The notes below the pieces were generated by a model that searched no databases, was not told where the DNA came from, and saw only the letters and a list, made by a program, of their open reading frames with translations. From Actinomycetes bacterium (GTDB lineage Bacteria > Actinomycetota > Acidimicrobiia > Acidimicrobiales > UBA8190), in NCBI GenBank assembly GCA_021798135.1, contig JAJZYI010000255.1, positions 1-5,093 on the forward strand: DNA of 5,093 nucleotides, written 5' to 3'. The position numbers were made by a program, and so were the translations under genes. Positions 1-4,582 of this stretch are shown here, piece by piece. Numbering within the stretch: position 1 is the first letter of the stretch; the number at the start of each line of letters is the position of its first letter.

Positions 1-68
1 CGGTGCCGGCACGGGGCCGCGGGCGTGCGTCGTCCCTGGTGGTCCCGGTGGATGCGGGCCCCACGATC

Positions 69-74
69 TATACT
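69..74 (+). promoter_or_regulatory. Possible -10 element (TATACT) for csrA
   Basis: TATACT matches the housekeeping -10 consensus TATAAT at 5 of 6 positions and is one of the few A/T-rich hexamers in the window. I find no good TTGACA-like -35 at 16-18 nt upstream. The DNA there is G/C-rich (around GGTGGA at 47-52), so a housekeeping call rests on the -10 alone. Transcription would start near 81 and give a leader of about 85 nt before the csrA GTG. A weaker alternative reading is a flagellar-sigma arrangement, TACT at 71-74, 15 nt, then GCCGGATC at 90-97. Confidence 0.3.
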
Positions 75-144
75 CCTGTCAGGCGCTCAGCCGGATCGGG
101 CTCGTCGCCGCCCGCGGACGTGCAGGGGTGCGGGCGGCACGGGC

Positions 145-162
145 GGAACGGAAGGATGCGGA
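145..162 (+). promoter_or_regulatory. csrA ribosome binding site within a GGA-rich leader
   Basis: The purine run GAAGGA at 151-156 lies 9 nt before the GTG at 166 and sets the csrA start. Four GGA triplets (145-147, 150-152, 154-156, 160-162) crowd into these 18 nt. GGA is the core of CsrA binding sites, and CsrA is known in other bacteria to repress messages by covering the Shine-Dalgarno. Autoregulation is therefore possible, but purine-rich ribosome binding sites contain GGA by nature, so this is only suggestive. Confidence 0.55.
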
Positions 163-165
163 CCC

Positions 166-522
166 GTGCTCGTCCTCAGCCGACGGACCCGTGACTCCAT
201 CATGATCGGTCACCAGATCGTGGTCACGGTGCTGTCGATCGGCAGGGACCAGGTCCGCCTGGGGATCGAGGCGCCGGCCGACGTGGAGGTGCACCGCGAG
301 GAGGTGTACCGGTCCATCCAGCAGGCGAACCGCATGGCGGCCGCCTCGGGGGGCGACGTGTCCCAGCTCGCCGGCGTGGTGCGGCCGGCGCCGTCCGCTG
401 CCGCGCCGGGCGCCGAGGGCGGCCGGGCCGGCGGCCCGGCGAACCGATCCGGCACCGAGGCGCCGGCAGGTCACGAGCCGGAGCGCTCGGGCTCGGCGAC
501 CAGCGGGACGGCCACGCCGTAG
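166..522 (+). CDS. csrA: Carbon storage regulator CsrA (translational regulator)
   Basis: CsrA is a small dimeric RNA-binding protein that blocks ribosome access at GGA-containing leaders. In flagellate Gram-positives its main known target is the flagellin message. The predicted protein has 118 residues and starts with MLVLSRRTRDSIMIG from a GTG. The core, about residues 1-60, has the family hallmarks: LSRR at 4-7, IMIG at 12-15, QVRLGIEAP at 29-37 and VHREEVY at 42-48, with the RNA-contacting Arg44. Asn55 and the following segment AAASGGDVSQLAG resemble the C-terminal helix of Bacillus CsrA that binds FliW. About 45 further residues, rich in Pro, Ala, Gly and Ser, extend well beyond the usual length of 60-75. 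The start is fixed by the core match and by GAAGGA 9 nt upstream. It is the only plus-strand gene, and its last 52 nt lie antisense to the end of fliW. The identity is secure. Whether the tail is functional is unknown. Confidence 0.95.
   Translation: MLVLSRRTRDSIMIGHQIVVTVLSIGRDQVRLGIEAPADVEVHREEVYRSIQQANRMAAASGGDVSQLAGVVRPAPSAAAPGAEGGRAGGPANRSGTEAPAGHEPERSGSATSGTATP
422..440 (-). terminator. Perfect 8-bp hairpin 3' of fliW, possible U-less terminator
   Basis: GCCGGGCC at 422-429 and GGCCCGGC at 433-440 are perfect inverted repeats around a 3-nt loop. For fliW transcripts on the minus strand, the hairpin begins 30 nt past the TGA stop, where an operon terminator could sit. No T-run follows, so it would have to act as one of the U-tract-free hairpins described for high-GC Gram-positives. 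The hairpin also lies inside the tail region of csrA on the plus strand, where it encodes Ala/Gly/Pro residues. It could therefore be a by-product of low-complexity GC-rich coding sequence. Confidence 0.35.
471..522. other. 52-bp convergent overlap of csrA and fliW 3' ends
   Basis: The csrA stop TAG (520-522, plus) lies inside fliW, and the fliW stop TGA (473-471, minus) lies inside csrA. The segment therefore codes on both strands: for the final Ser/Gly/Thr residues of the CsrA tail, and for FliW from about SYGVAVPLV to its C-terminus. Complementary 3' ends of the two messages follow directly from this layout if transcription reaches the stops. Confidence 0.85.
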
Positions 523-938
523 GACGAGCCGTGCTGGACCACCTGGGCGGCGGCCCGGGTGTGCCGGTTGATCACGAGCGGCCCGAGCAGGTTCACCTTG
601 GGTGGCTCGGGCGGCACGGCGAGCGTCACGATCGTCAGGATCAGCGCGTCGTCGGCCTGGTGCAGCCCCAGGCGCTCGGCGGACTCCTCGTCCACGACGA
701 CCTGGTAGTCGGGGAAGACCACCCCGGGCGGCAGCACGGTGAACGACAGGTCCGGCTGGTCGGTCGACCGCATGCGGCAGAACGGCTCCAGGTCGGGGCC
801 GAGCGGCTCCAGCACGAACCGGGTGGCGGCGGGGAAGCCGGGCAGCCCCGTGGCGAACGACAGCGTGGTGGCCTCACCGCCCGCGGTCTCGTCGGAGCCG
901 AAGGCGGTGCTGCTGGTGTGGGTCTGGGTGATGGGCAC
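471..938 (-). CDS. fliW: Flagellar assembly factor FliW (CsrA antagonist)
   Basis: FliW is a cytoplasmic protein that binds either flagellin or CsrA. When flagellin is exported, freed FliW sequesters CsrA and relieves repression of flagellin translation. From a GTG start the protein has 155 residues, close to the usual 130-160. Typical family features are visible in order: GLPGFP at 31-36, the PFCRMRS segment at 52-58, LSFTVLPPGVVFPDY at 64-78, the strand LILTIVTL at 99-106, and KVNLLGPLVIN at 114-124 followed by AAAQVV at 129-134. About 22 extra N-terminal residues, Thr/Ser-rich, precede the conserved core. The same frame stays open far upstream into flgL but has no family resemblance there. 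The GTG at 938 has GGAG 11 nt upstream, a rather long spacing. The gene lies 56 nt after flgL, so it is probably in the flgN-flgK-flgL unit. Its last 17 codons or so overlap csrA on the opposite strand. Confidence 0.93.
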   Translation of the reverse strand: MPITQTHTSSTAFGSDETAGGEATTLSFATGLPGFPAATRFVLEPLGPDLEPFCRMRSTDQPDLSFTVLPPGVVFPDYQVVVDEESAERLGLHQADDALILTIVTLAVPPEPPKVNLLGPLVINRHTRAAAQVVQHGSSYGVAVPLVAEPERSGS

Positions 939-994
939 CGTGGTCGTGTCTCCGTCTCGCTGCGATGTGGTCGATGGCCCGCCGGCGTCCGCGC

Positions 995-1948
995 TCAGCC
1001 GAGGAATTGTACGAGGGACGACTGCGACACCTGGGCGGTGGCCCACAGCGCCGCCTGGTAGGCGTTCTGTGCCTCGGTGAGCTGGGTCGCAGCCTTGGGC
1101 AGGTTGACGTCCTGCAGGTTGCCGAGCTCGGTCTGCAGCGCCTGCTGCGTGGTCGACGCCTGGGCCGAGAAGGCCTGCGCGTTCTGGTAGGCCGCGCCGA
1201 GGGTGGCCGCCGCGCCGGCGACCACGTTCGTGGCCTTCTGCAGGTTCGGCAGGTCGACGTTCATGACCTGCGTGAGGTTGCCGGCGTTCAGGTCGTTGAC
1301 GATCGTCTGCAGCACGCCGACGGCGGGGCCGTTGGTGGTGGTGCCGGCGCCGCTGAGCAGGCCGCCGGCACCGGTGCCGAACACCGTCGTGCCGGCGACG
1401 GCGACGGTCACCTGCGTGCCCGGCGCCACGGTCCGCGTCGGCAGGGTGGCGTTGCCGAGGTAGGTGCCCGACGAGCTGTAGGCCTGGGTGGTCGCTCCCG
1501 TGCCGGCGAAGATCGCCTGGCCGTTGTAGGTGGTGTTGGCCAGGCCCAGCAGCTGCTGGAGCCCGGCGGCGACCTGGTGGGCGATGCCGCTGATGGCGGC
1601 GCCCTGGCCGGTCAGGGCCTGGCCCGACACGGACTCGACCGCCGAGGTGATCGACTGCAGGGTCGACATGACCTGGTTGAGGGTCCCGGTGCCCTGCTGC
1701 AGCCACCCCTGGGCGTCGCTGGCGTTGGACACGTACTGCTTCGCCCGGACCAGGCTGCTGTTCATGGTCATGACGTCGGCGGCCAGGGCCGGGTTGTCCG
1801 ACGGCTGGTTCACGGTGAACCCGGTGGAGATCTGCTCCTGCAGCGCGGCCATCTGGCTCTGGTCGAGGTTGATGTTGGTGATGAGCTGCCCGGCGATGGT
1901 CTGCGGGGTGGGCACCAGGGCCGGTGCGCTGAGCGACGAGATGGTCAT
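995..1948 (-). CDS. flgL: Flagellar hook-filament junction protein FlgL (HAP3)
   Basis: FlgL forms the second of the two junction rings between hook and filament. It is exported through the flagellar type III apparatus and sits outside the cell. The protein has 317 residues, a common length for compact FlgL. The N-terminal flagellin-like helical region includes LQEQISTGFTVNQPSDNPA at 36-54, matching the family signature around STGxxVNxPSDxP. NGQAIFAGT at 142-150 is the usual FlgL segment before the variable middle. The C-terminal helix, from NLPKAATQLTEAQNAYQAAL to SSLVQFLG, resembles the D0/D1 end of flagellin-family proteins that packs with the N-terminus. The middle is Thr/Gly/Ala-rich and would be the exposed part. 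The ATG is preceded by GAGGGGGG, and the flgK stop lies 10 nt upstream. Flagellin itself shares these terminal features, but the short length, IFAGT motif and position after flgK favour FlgL. Confidence 0.93.
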   Translation of the reverse strand: MTISSLSAPALVPTPQTIAGQLITNINLDQSQMAALQEQISTGFTVNQPSDNPALAADVMTMNSSLVRAKQYVSNASDAQGWLQQGTGTLNQVMSTLQSITSAVESVSGQALTGQGAAISGIAHQVAAGLQQLLGLANTTYNGQAIFAGTGATTQAYSSSGTYLGNATLPTRTVAPGTQVTVAVAGTTVFGTGAGGLLSGAGTTTNGPAVGVLQTIVNDLNAGNLTQVMNVDLPNLQKATNVVAGAAATLGAAYQNAQAFSAQASTTQQALQTELGNLQDVNLPKAATQLTEAQNAYQAALWATAQVSQSSLVQFLG

Positions 1949-1961
1949 GGCGCCCCCCTCA
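1949..1961 (-). promoter_or_regulatory. flgL Shine-Dalgarno fused to the flgK stop codon
   Basis: On the minus strand the flgK TGA (1961-1959) runs straight into a G-run, reading TGAGGGGGGCGCC before the flgL ATG. GAGGGG therefore serves as the ribosome binding site with about 6 nt spacing, while also containing the last two bases of the flgK stop. A terminating ribosome would uncover or re-use the site, which suggests coupled translation of the two junction proteins. Confidence 0.7.
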
Positions 1962-3353
1962 CACCGCCTGCAGCAGGGACTGGACCATCGTGTTGGTCAC
2001 GCTCACCACCTGGGCGGCGGCCTGGTAGGCGTGCTGGTAGCTGAGCATCGCCACCATCTGCTGGTCGGTGTTGACCCCGGCGACCTCCTGCAGGTTCTGG
2101 GTGGCGGCGTTGGCCAGCGAGGTCTGGGAGGAGACCTGGGCGTTGACGCCCTGGACGTCGGTGCCGAGCCCCTGGATGAGCGACGTGTACGCCTGGTCCG
2201 GGCCCGTCGGGGACGTGCCCTGCTCGGCCAGGGACTGCGCCACGCTGGCGTCGTTGTTGGCCGAGCCGCTCACGCTGGACACGCCCAGGGTGCCCTGCGG
2301 GTTGGCGACCACCGAGGGGTTGACGGCGATGGTGGCGGCGGTGATGCCGGTGGTCGTGGCCCCGGCCCCGCTCGTCCCGCTCTTCACGAACAGCGGGTCG
2401 CCGGTCGTCCCCGCCGTCGTGGTGTAGCCCCCGGCGAGCTGGGTGTCCACGGTGGTGGCCAGGGCCTGGGCGACGCCGTCGAGGCTCTTCTGGTAGCCGG
2501 GGAGGTAGGAGTTGACGGCGTTCAGGTAGCCCGCCGCGGCGCCGGACGACACCTGGAGGGCGACGTTGTTGGCGGTGTTGACGACCGCCGTGGCCGTCCC
2601 CCCGCCCGTCGCCGGCACCGAGCCGACCTTCAGCGTGTCCACGGTGGCCCCCTGCACCAGCGTGCTGCCGCCGACGGTGACGGACATGGTGCCGTCGGGC
2701 TGGGTGGTCGCCGTCGCCCCGAGGTCGCTGGCCAGCTGGCCGGCGAGCTCGTTCTGCTGGTCGATGAGCGAGTTGGCCGAGCCACCGCCGCCGCGCACCG
2801 AGGCGATCTGCGTGTTGATCTGGGCGATCTGCGACAGCAGGTTGTTGTCGTTGGCGACGAGCGTGGAGAGCTGCGCCGAGGTGTCGCTCGCCGTCTGCGA
2901 CAGCTGGGACGACGCCTGCTGCAGGCTGGTGGCGAGCCCCTGCGCCATGTTGACGACCTGCGTGTACGGCGCCTGGCTGCCGGGGTTCTGGGCGATGGCG
3001 TCCCATGCCGACCAGAAGTTCGCAAGCTGCGTCGAGATGCCCTGGCCGTTGGGCTCGGGGAACGTGGCCTGCGCCTGGCTCAGGACCTGCTGCAGGGCGG
3101 TGGCCTGGGCGAGGGACCCCTGGGCCTGCTGGTTGGCGGTCTGGGCGAGCTGGTCGGGGACCTGGGTGATCCCCACCACCCGGACGCCGGTGCCGACGCC
3201 GAGCAGGTCGCCGGGCGGGTTGGTGGTGAGCGCCGGCCGCTCGGCCACGTAGCCGGGCGTGTTGGCGTTCGCGAGGTTCTGCGCGACGGTGTCCATGCCC
3301 GCCTGCTGGGCGGCGAGCGCCGAGGCGGCGATGTCGAGGCTCAGGTTGCTCAC
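1959..3353 (-). CDS. flgK: Flagellar hook-associated protein FlgK (HAP1)
   Basis: FlgK forms the junction ring that contacts the hook directly. It is exported by the flagellar secretion system with FlgN as chaperone. The protein has 464 residues, within the family's range of roughly 450-600. The N-terminus carries the rod/hook-family signature: LDIAASALAAQQAGMDTVAQ at 6-25, then NLANANTPGY at 26-35. A Gln/Ala-rich helical region with QQAQ, AQAT and SSQLSQTASDTSAQL follows, then LIDQQNELAGQLASDLGA, a segment typical of FlgK. The middle, Thr/Gly/Val-rich, is variable. The C-terminus (about 426-464) has the family's closing helix with GVNTDQQMVAMLSYQHAYQA and then VVSVTNTMVQSLLQAV. It starts with GTG, backed by a strong GAGGGGG site. 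It lies 10 nt after flgN and 10 nt before flgL, so the three are almost certainly co-transcribed. Confidence 0.95.
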   Translation of the reverse strand: MSNLSLDIAASALAAQQAGMDTVAQNLANANTPGYVAERPALTTNPPGDLLGVGTGVRVVGITQVPDQLAQTANQQAQGSLAQATALQQVLSQAQATFPEPNGQGISTQLANFWSAWDAIAQNPGSQAPYTQVVNMAQGLATSLQQASSQLSQTASDTSAQLSTLVANDNNLLSQIAQINTQIASVRGGGGSANSLIDQQNELAGQLASDLGATATTQPDGTMSVTVGGSTLVQGATVDTLKVGSVPATGGGTATAVVNTANNVALQVSSGAAAGYLNAVNSYLPGYQKSLDGVAQALATTVDTQLAGGYTTTAGTTGDPLFVKSGTSGAGATTTGITAATIAVNPSVVANPQGTLGVSSVSGSANNDASVAQSLAEQGTSPTGPDQAYTSLIQGLGTDVQGVNAQVSSQTSLANAATQNLQEVAGVNTDQQMVAMLSYQHAYQAAAQVVSVTNTMVQSLLQAV

Positions 3354-3366
3354 GGCCGCCCCCTCA
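3354..3366 (-). promoter_or_regulatory. flgK Shine-Dalgarno fused to the flgN stop codon
   Basis: The flgN stop TGA (3366-3364) is followed at once by a G-run, reading TGAGGGGGCGGCC before the flgK GTG at 3353. The layout, including the 10-nt gap between genes, is the same as at the flgK/flgL junction. It supports the GTG as the flgK start and suggests translational coupling from chaperone to client. Confidence 0.7.
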
Positions 3367-3888
3367 CAGCCTCGCGTCGACGAGCACGGCGGTGCCCGGC
3401 TGCACCGTCGCGGCGTGCACCGGCGACCGGCGGCCGAGGTCCGGTCCGTAGCCCTGCTCCACGCCGAGCATGGCCAGCGCGTCCGTCGTGGCGGCCAGGT
3501 TGCGCGCCAGCAGGGCGCGGGTCCGCTGCGCGAGCTCCTCGACCTCGTGCAGCAGGTCGTGCAGGTTCCGCCGGTGGCTGCGCAGGACCTCGGCGGCGTC
3601 CGGCAGGGCGTCGGCCAGCGCCTCCAGGTTGGCGTCGGCCTGCAGGCCGGCCTCCGCCGCCAGCGCGCCGGCCTCCACCGCGCGCCGCTGCTCGACCGCG
3701 GCGAGCCGGGCCAGCGCCTCCTCGACGCCGGCCGTGGTGCGCGCCAGCCAGCGGTAGCGGCCGGACGCCACCATCAGCAGCTCGGCCTCGAGCCGGTAGG
3801 CGAGGTCCTCCAGCGCCTCACGCTGCTCCCACAGGCACGACGACAGCGCCTCGACACCCATGCGGAGGGTATCGGCGCGAGCGGTCAC
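3364..3888 (-). CDS. flgN: FlgN-family flagellar export chaperone
   Basis: FlgN binds the C-termini of FlgK and FlgL in the cytoplasm and delivers them to the flagellar export gate. The protein has 174 residues from the GTG at 3888, or 165 from the ATG at 3861. It is largely helical and rich in Ala, Leu, Glu and Arg. The region LWEQREALEDLAYRLEAELL at 19-38, followed by VASGRYRWLARTTAGVEEAL, fits the N-terminal coiled-coil hairpin of FlgN proteins. A second long helical stretch with LHDLLHEVEELAQRTRALL lies in the C-terminal half. Sequence similarity within this family is weak, so the placement directly before flgK and flgL weighs heavily in the call. Neither candidate start has a Shine-Dalgarno. 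A FliA-like -10 motif lies between them, so the downstream ATG could be the real start of a leaderless message. The extent given uses the longer form. Confidence 0.85.
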   Translation of the reverse strand: MTARADTLRMGVEALSSCLWEQREALEDLAYRLEAELLMVASGRYRWLARTTAGVEEALARLAAVEQRRAVEAGALAAEAGLQADANLEALADALPDAAEVLRSHRRNLHDLLHEVEELAQRTRALLARNLAATTDALAMLGVEQGYGPDLGRRSPVHAATVQPGTAVLVDARL

Positions 3889-3896
3889 GGAATGTA
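3869..3896 (-). promoter_or_regulatory. Possible flagellar-sigma (FliA-like) promoter for flgN-flgK-flgL
   Basis: On the minus strand GCCGATAC (3876-3869) matches the FliA -10 consensus GCCGATAA at 7 of 8 positions. Upstream, TACA at 3896-3893 matches the -35 core TAAA at 3 of 4, with a 16-nt spacer against the usual 15. A start 7-8 nt after the -10 would fall on or next to the ATG at 3861, giving a leaderless flgN message. This agrees with the missing Shine-Dalgarno and with the known late-class control of junction genes in other bacteria. The -35 match is weak, and the motif lies inside the longer reading of flgN. Confidence 0.3.
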
Positions 3897-3905
3897 GGAC
3901 AACTT

Positions 3906-3932
3906 GCCGGGAGCGCCGGCGCCCCTCCCGGC
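3906..3932. repeat. GC-rich inverted repeat between fliL and flgN
   Basis: GCCGGGAG at 3906-3913 pairs perfectly with CTCCCGGC at 3925-3932 around an 11-nt loop. On the minus strand it lies about 75 nt past the fliL stop and about 18 nt before the longer flgN start. It could mark the end of the motB-fliL transcript or be an operator upstream of flgN. No T-run follows on either strand, so a classical intrinsic terminator is not supported. Confidence 0.45.
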
Positions 3933-3960
3933 TCGCCGTGCCGCGGCGTGCCCGGTGGCG

Positions 3961-4002
3961 CGCCTGGCCCTGCCCGGGCCCCGCCTGGCCCTGCCCGGGC
4001 CC
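3961..4002. repeat. Two exact tandem copies of a 21-bp unit after fliL
   Basis: The unit at 3961-3981 is repeated without mismatch at 3982-4002, and the first five bases of a third copy (4003-4007) run into the fliL stop codon. Each copy holds a small hairpin, GGCCC-TGCCC-GGGCC (3966-3980 and 3987-4001), directly downstream of fliL. The tandem pair may act as a transcript-end structure, or it may be a recent slippage duplication. No gene overlaps it. Confidence 0.85.
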
Positions 4003-4006
4003 CGCC

Positions 4007-4582
4007 TCACTGGAGCACGAACGTGCCGGTGAACAGCACGGCGGTGACCTGCTGGCCGCCGTCGACGGTGCCCAGGATCTTCTGCACCTTGGCGAGGATC
4101 GCGTGCTGCGCCTGGACGCGCCCGGCGGGGTTGAGGAGCTGCTGGTAGGTGTCCGAGCCGAGCACCTCGATCACCGCGTTCTCGATGGCGGGCTCCTCGG
4201 TGGCCAGCTTCTTCGTGTTCGCCGCCGTGGTGAGCTGCAGCGCGATGTTGGTCTGGACCATGTGGCCGTCGGCCGTCGAGACGGTGAACGGGCTGGTGGT
4301 CGGCAGCGGGTACACCTGGCCGAGGGGTGCGGGGTGCGCCGCGCTGTAGTGCGGCTTGATGAACTTCCCCTTCTCCTTGAAGCCGACCAGTGCCAGCACG
4401 ACGACCAGGATGACGATCAGCTTGGTCTTCTTCTTCTTCTTGGGCTGCTCGCCGTCCTCGGCGGCAGCCTTGCCCTTCTTCCCCTTCTTGCCGGCGGCGG
4501 GGGCGGGGGCGGGAGCGGGTGCCGGCCGTGGCGCGACGCCGGGGAAGGCGGCGGGGTCGGCGGGGTTGGGCATCACGGTCAT
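4007..4582 (-). CDS. fliL: Flagellar basal body-associated protein FliL
   Basis: FliL is a single-pass membrane protein that surrounds the MotA/MotB stator and supports torque or stator stability. The protein has 191 residues. It has a Pro/Ala-rich start (PAPAPAPAPA at 20-29), a Lys-rich cytoplasmic stretch (KKGKKGK at 32-38, KKKKKTK at 48-54), and a hydrophobic segment LIVILVVVLALVGF at 55-68. An extracytoplasmic domain follows, with PFTVSTADGHMVQTNIALQL, then ATEEPAIENAVIEVLGSDTYQQLL, and the closing VTAVLFTGTFVLQ. The last segments match the usual end of FliL (a vyfTxFviQ-like pattern). The hydrophobic core of about 14 residues is short for a membrane span and has Lys on both sides. The ATG at 4582 overlaps the motB stop as ATGA, with AGGA about 11 nt upstream. 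An in-frame ATG three codons later is an alternative. fliM, which often follows fliL, is absent here. Confidence 0.88.
   Translation of the reverse strand: MTVMPNPADPAAFPGVAPRPAPAPAPAPAAGKKGKKGKAAAEDGEQPKKKKKTKLIVILVVVLALVGFKEKGKFIKPHYSAAHPAPLGQVYPLPTTSPFTVSTADGHMVQTNIALQLTTAANTKKLATEEPAIENAVIEVLGSDTYQQLLNPAGRVQAQHAILAKVQKILGTVDGGQQVTAVLFTGTFVLQ
4427..4441. repeat. In-frame CTT/AAG trinucleotide run in fliL
   Basis: Five consecutive CTT triplets on the plus strand are five AAG lysine codons of fliL, just before the membrane segment. This is a short microsatellite in otherwise very GC-rich DNA. Slippage would change the number of lysines without breaking the frame. Confidence 0.8.

Larger units (their letters stand above)
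1..165. other. Non-coding stretch upstream of csrA
   Basis: I see no convincing gene here. Open frames cross it on both strands, but their translations are Arg/Pro/Gly-rich and match no family I recognise, as expected of open frames in DNA this GC-rich. The A/T content rises locally around 63-80, where a -10-like hexamer sits. The 3' end carries purine-rich GGA repeats that include the csrA ribosome binding site. The stretch most likely holds the csrA promoter and 5' leader. The end of an unseen neighbour at the extreme left cannot be excluded. Confidence 0.5.

Noticed and set aside
25..165. N-terminal extension of csrA to an upstream ATG
   Set aside because: The added 47 residues are Arg/Pro-rich and unlike CsrA, whose conserved start MLVLSRR begins at the GTG at 166 with a good Shine-Dalgarno. 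The extension would also swallow the probable promoter.
939..1706. Upstream extension of the fliW frame into flgL
   Set aside because: The frame is open but the translation is Arg/Gly/Pro/His-rich without FliW features, and it overlaps the well-supported flgL. The FliW core begins shortly after the GTG at 938.
965..2044. Open frame of about 360 codons on the plus strand opposite flgL
   Set aside because: Its translation is a Gly/Arg/Leu/Val-rich low-complexity string with no domain, and it lies antisense to flgL.
1945..3006. Open frame of about 350 codons on the minus strand within flgK
   Set aside because: It is in a different frame from flgK, is rich in Arg, His, Gly and Pro, and matches nothing. 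flgK has clear N- and C-terminal family signatures across the same DNA.
1530..4148. A very long open frame on the plus strand, about 870 codons
   Set aside because: It runs antisense through flgL, flgK and flgN. The translation is Arg/Gly/His-rich and shows no recognisable domain. It is the expected mirror of real genes with G/C at almost every third position.
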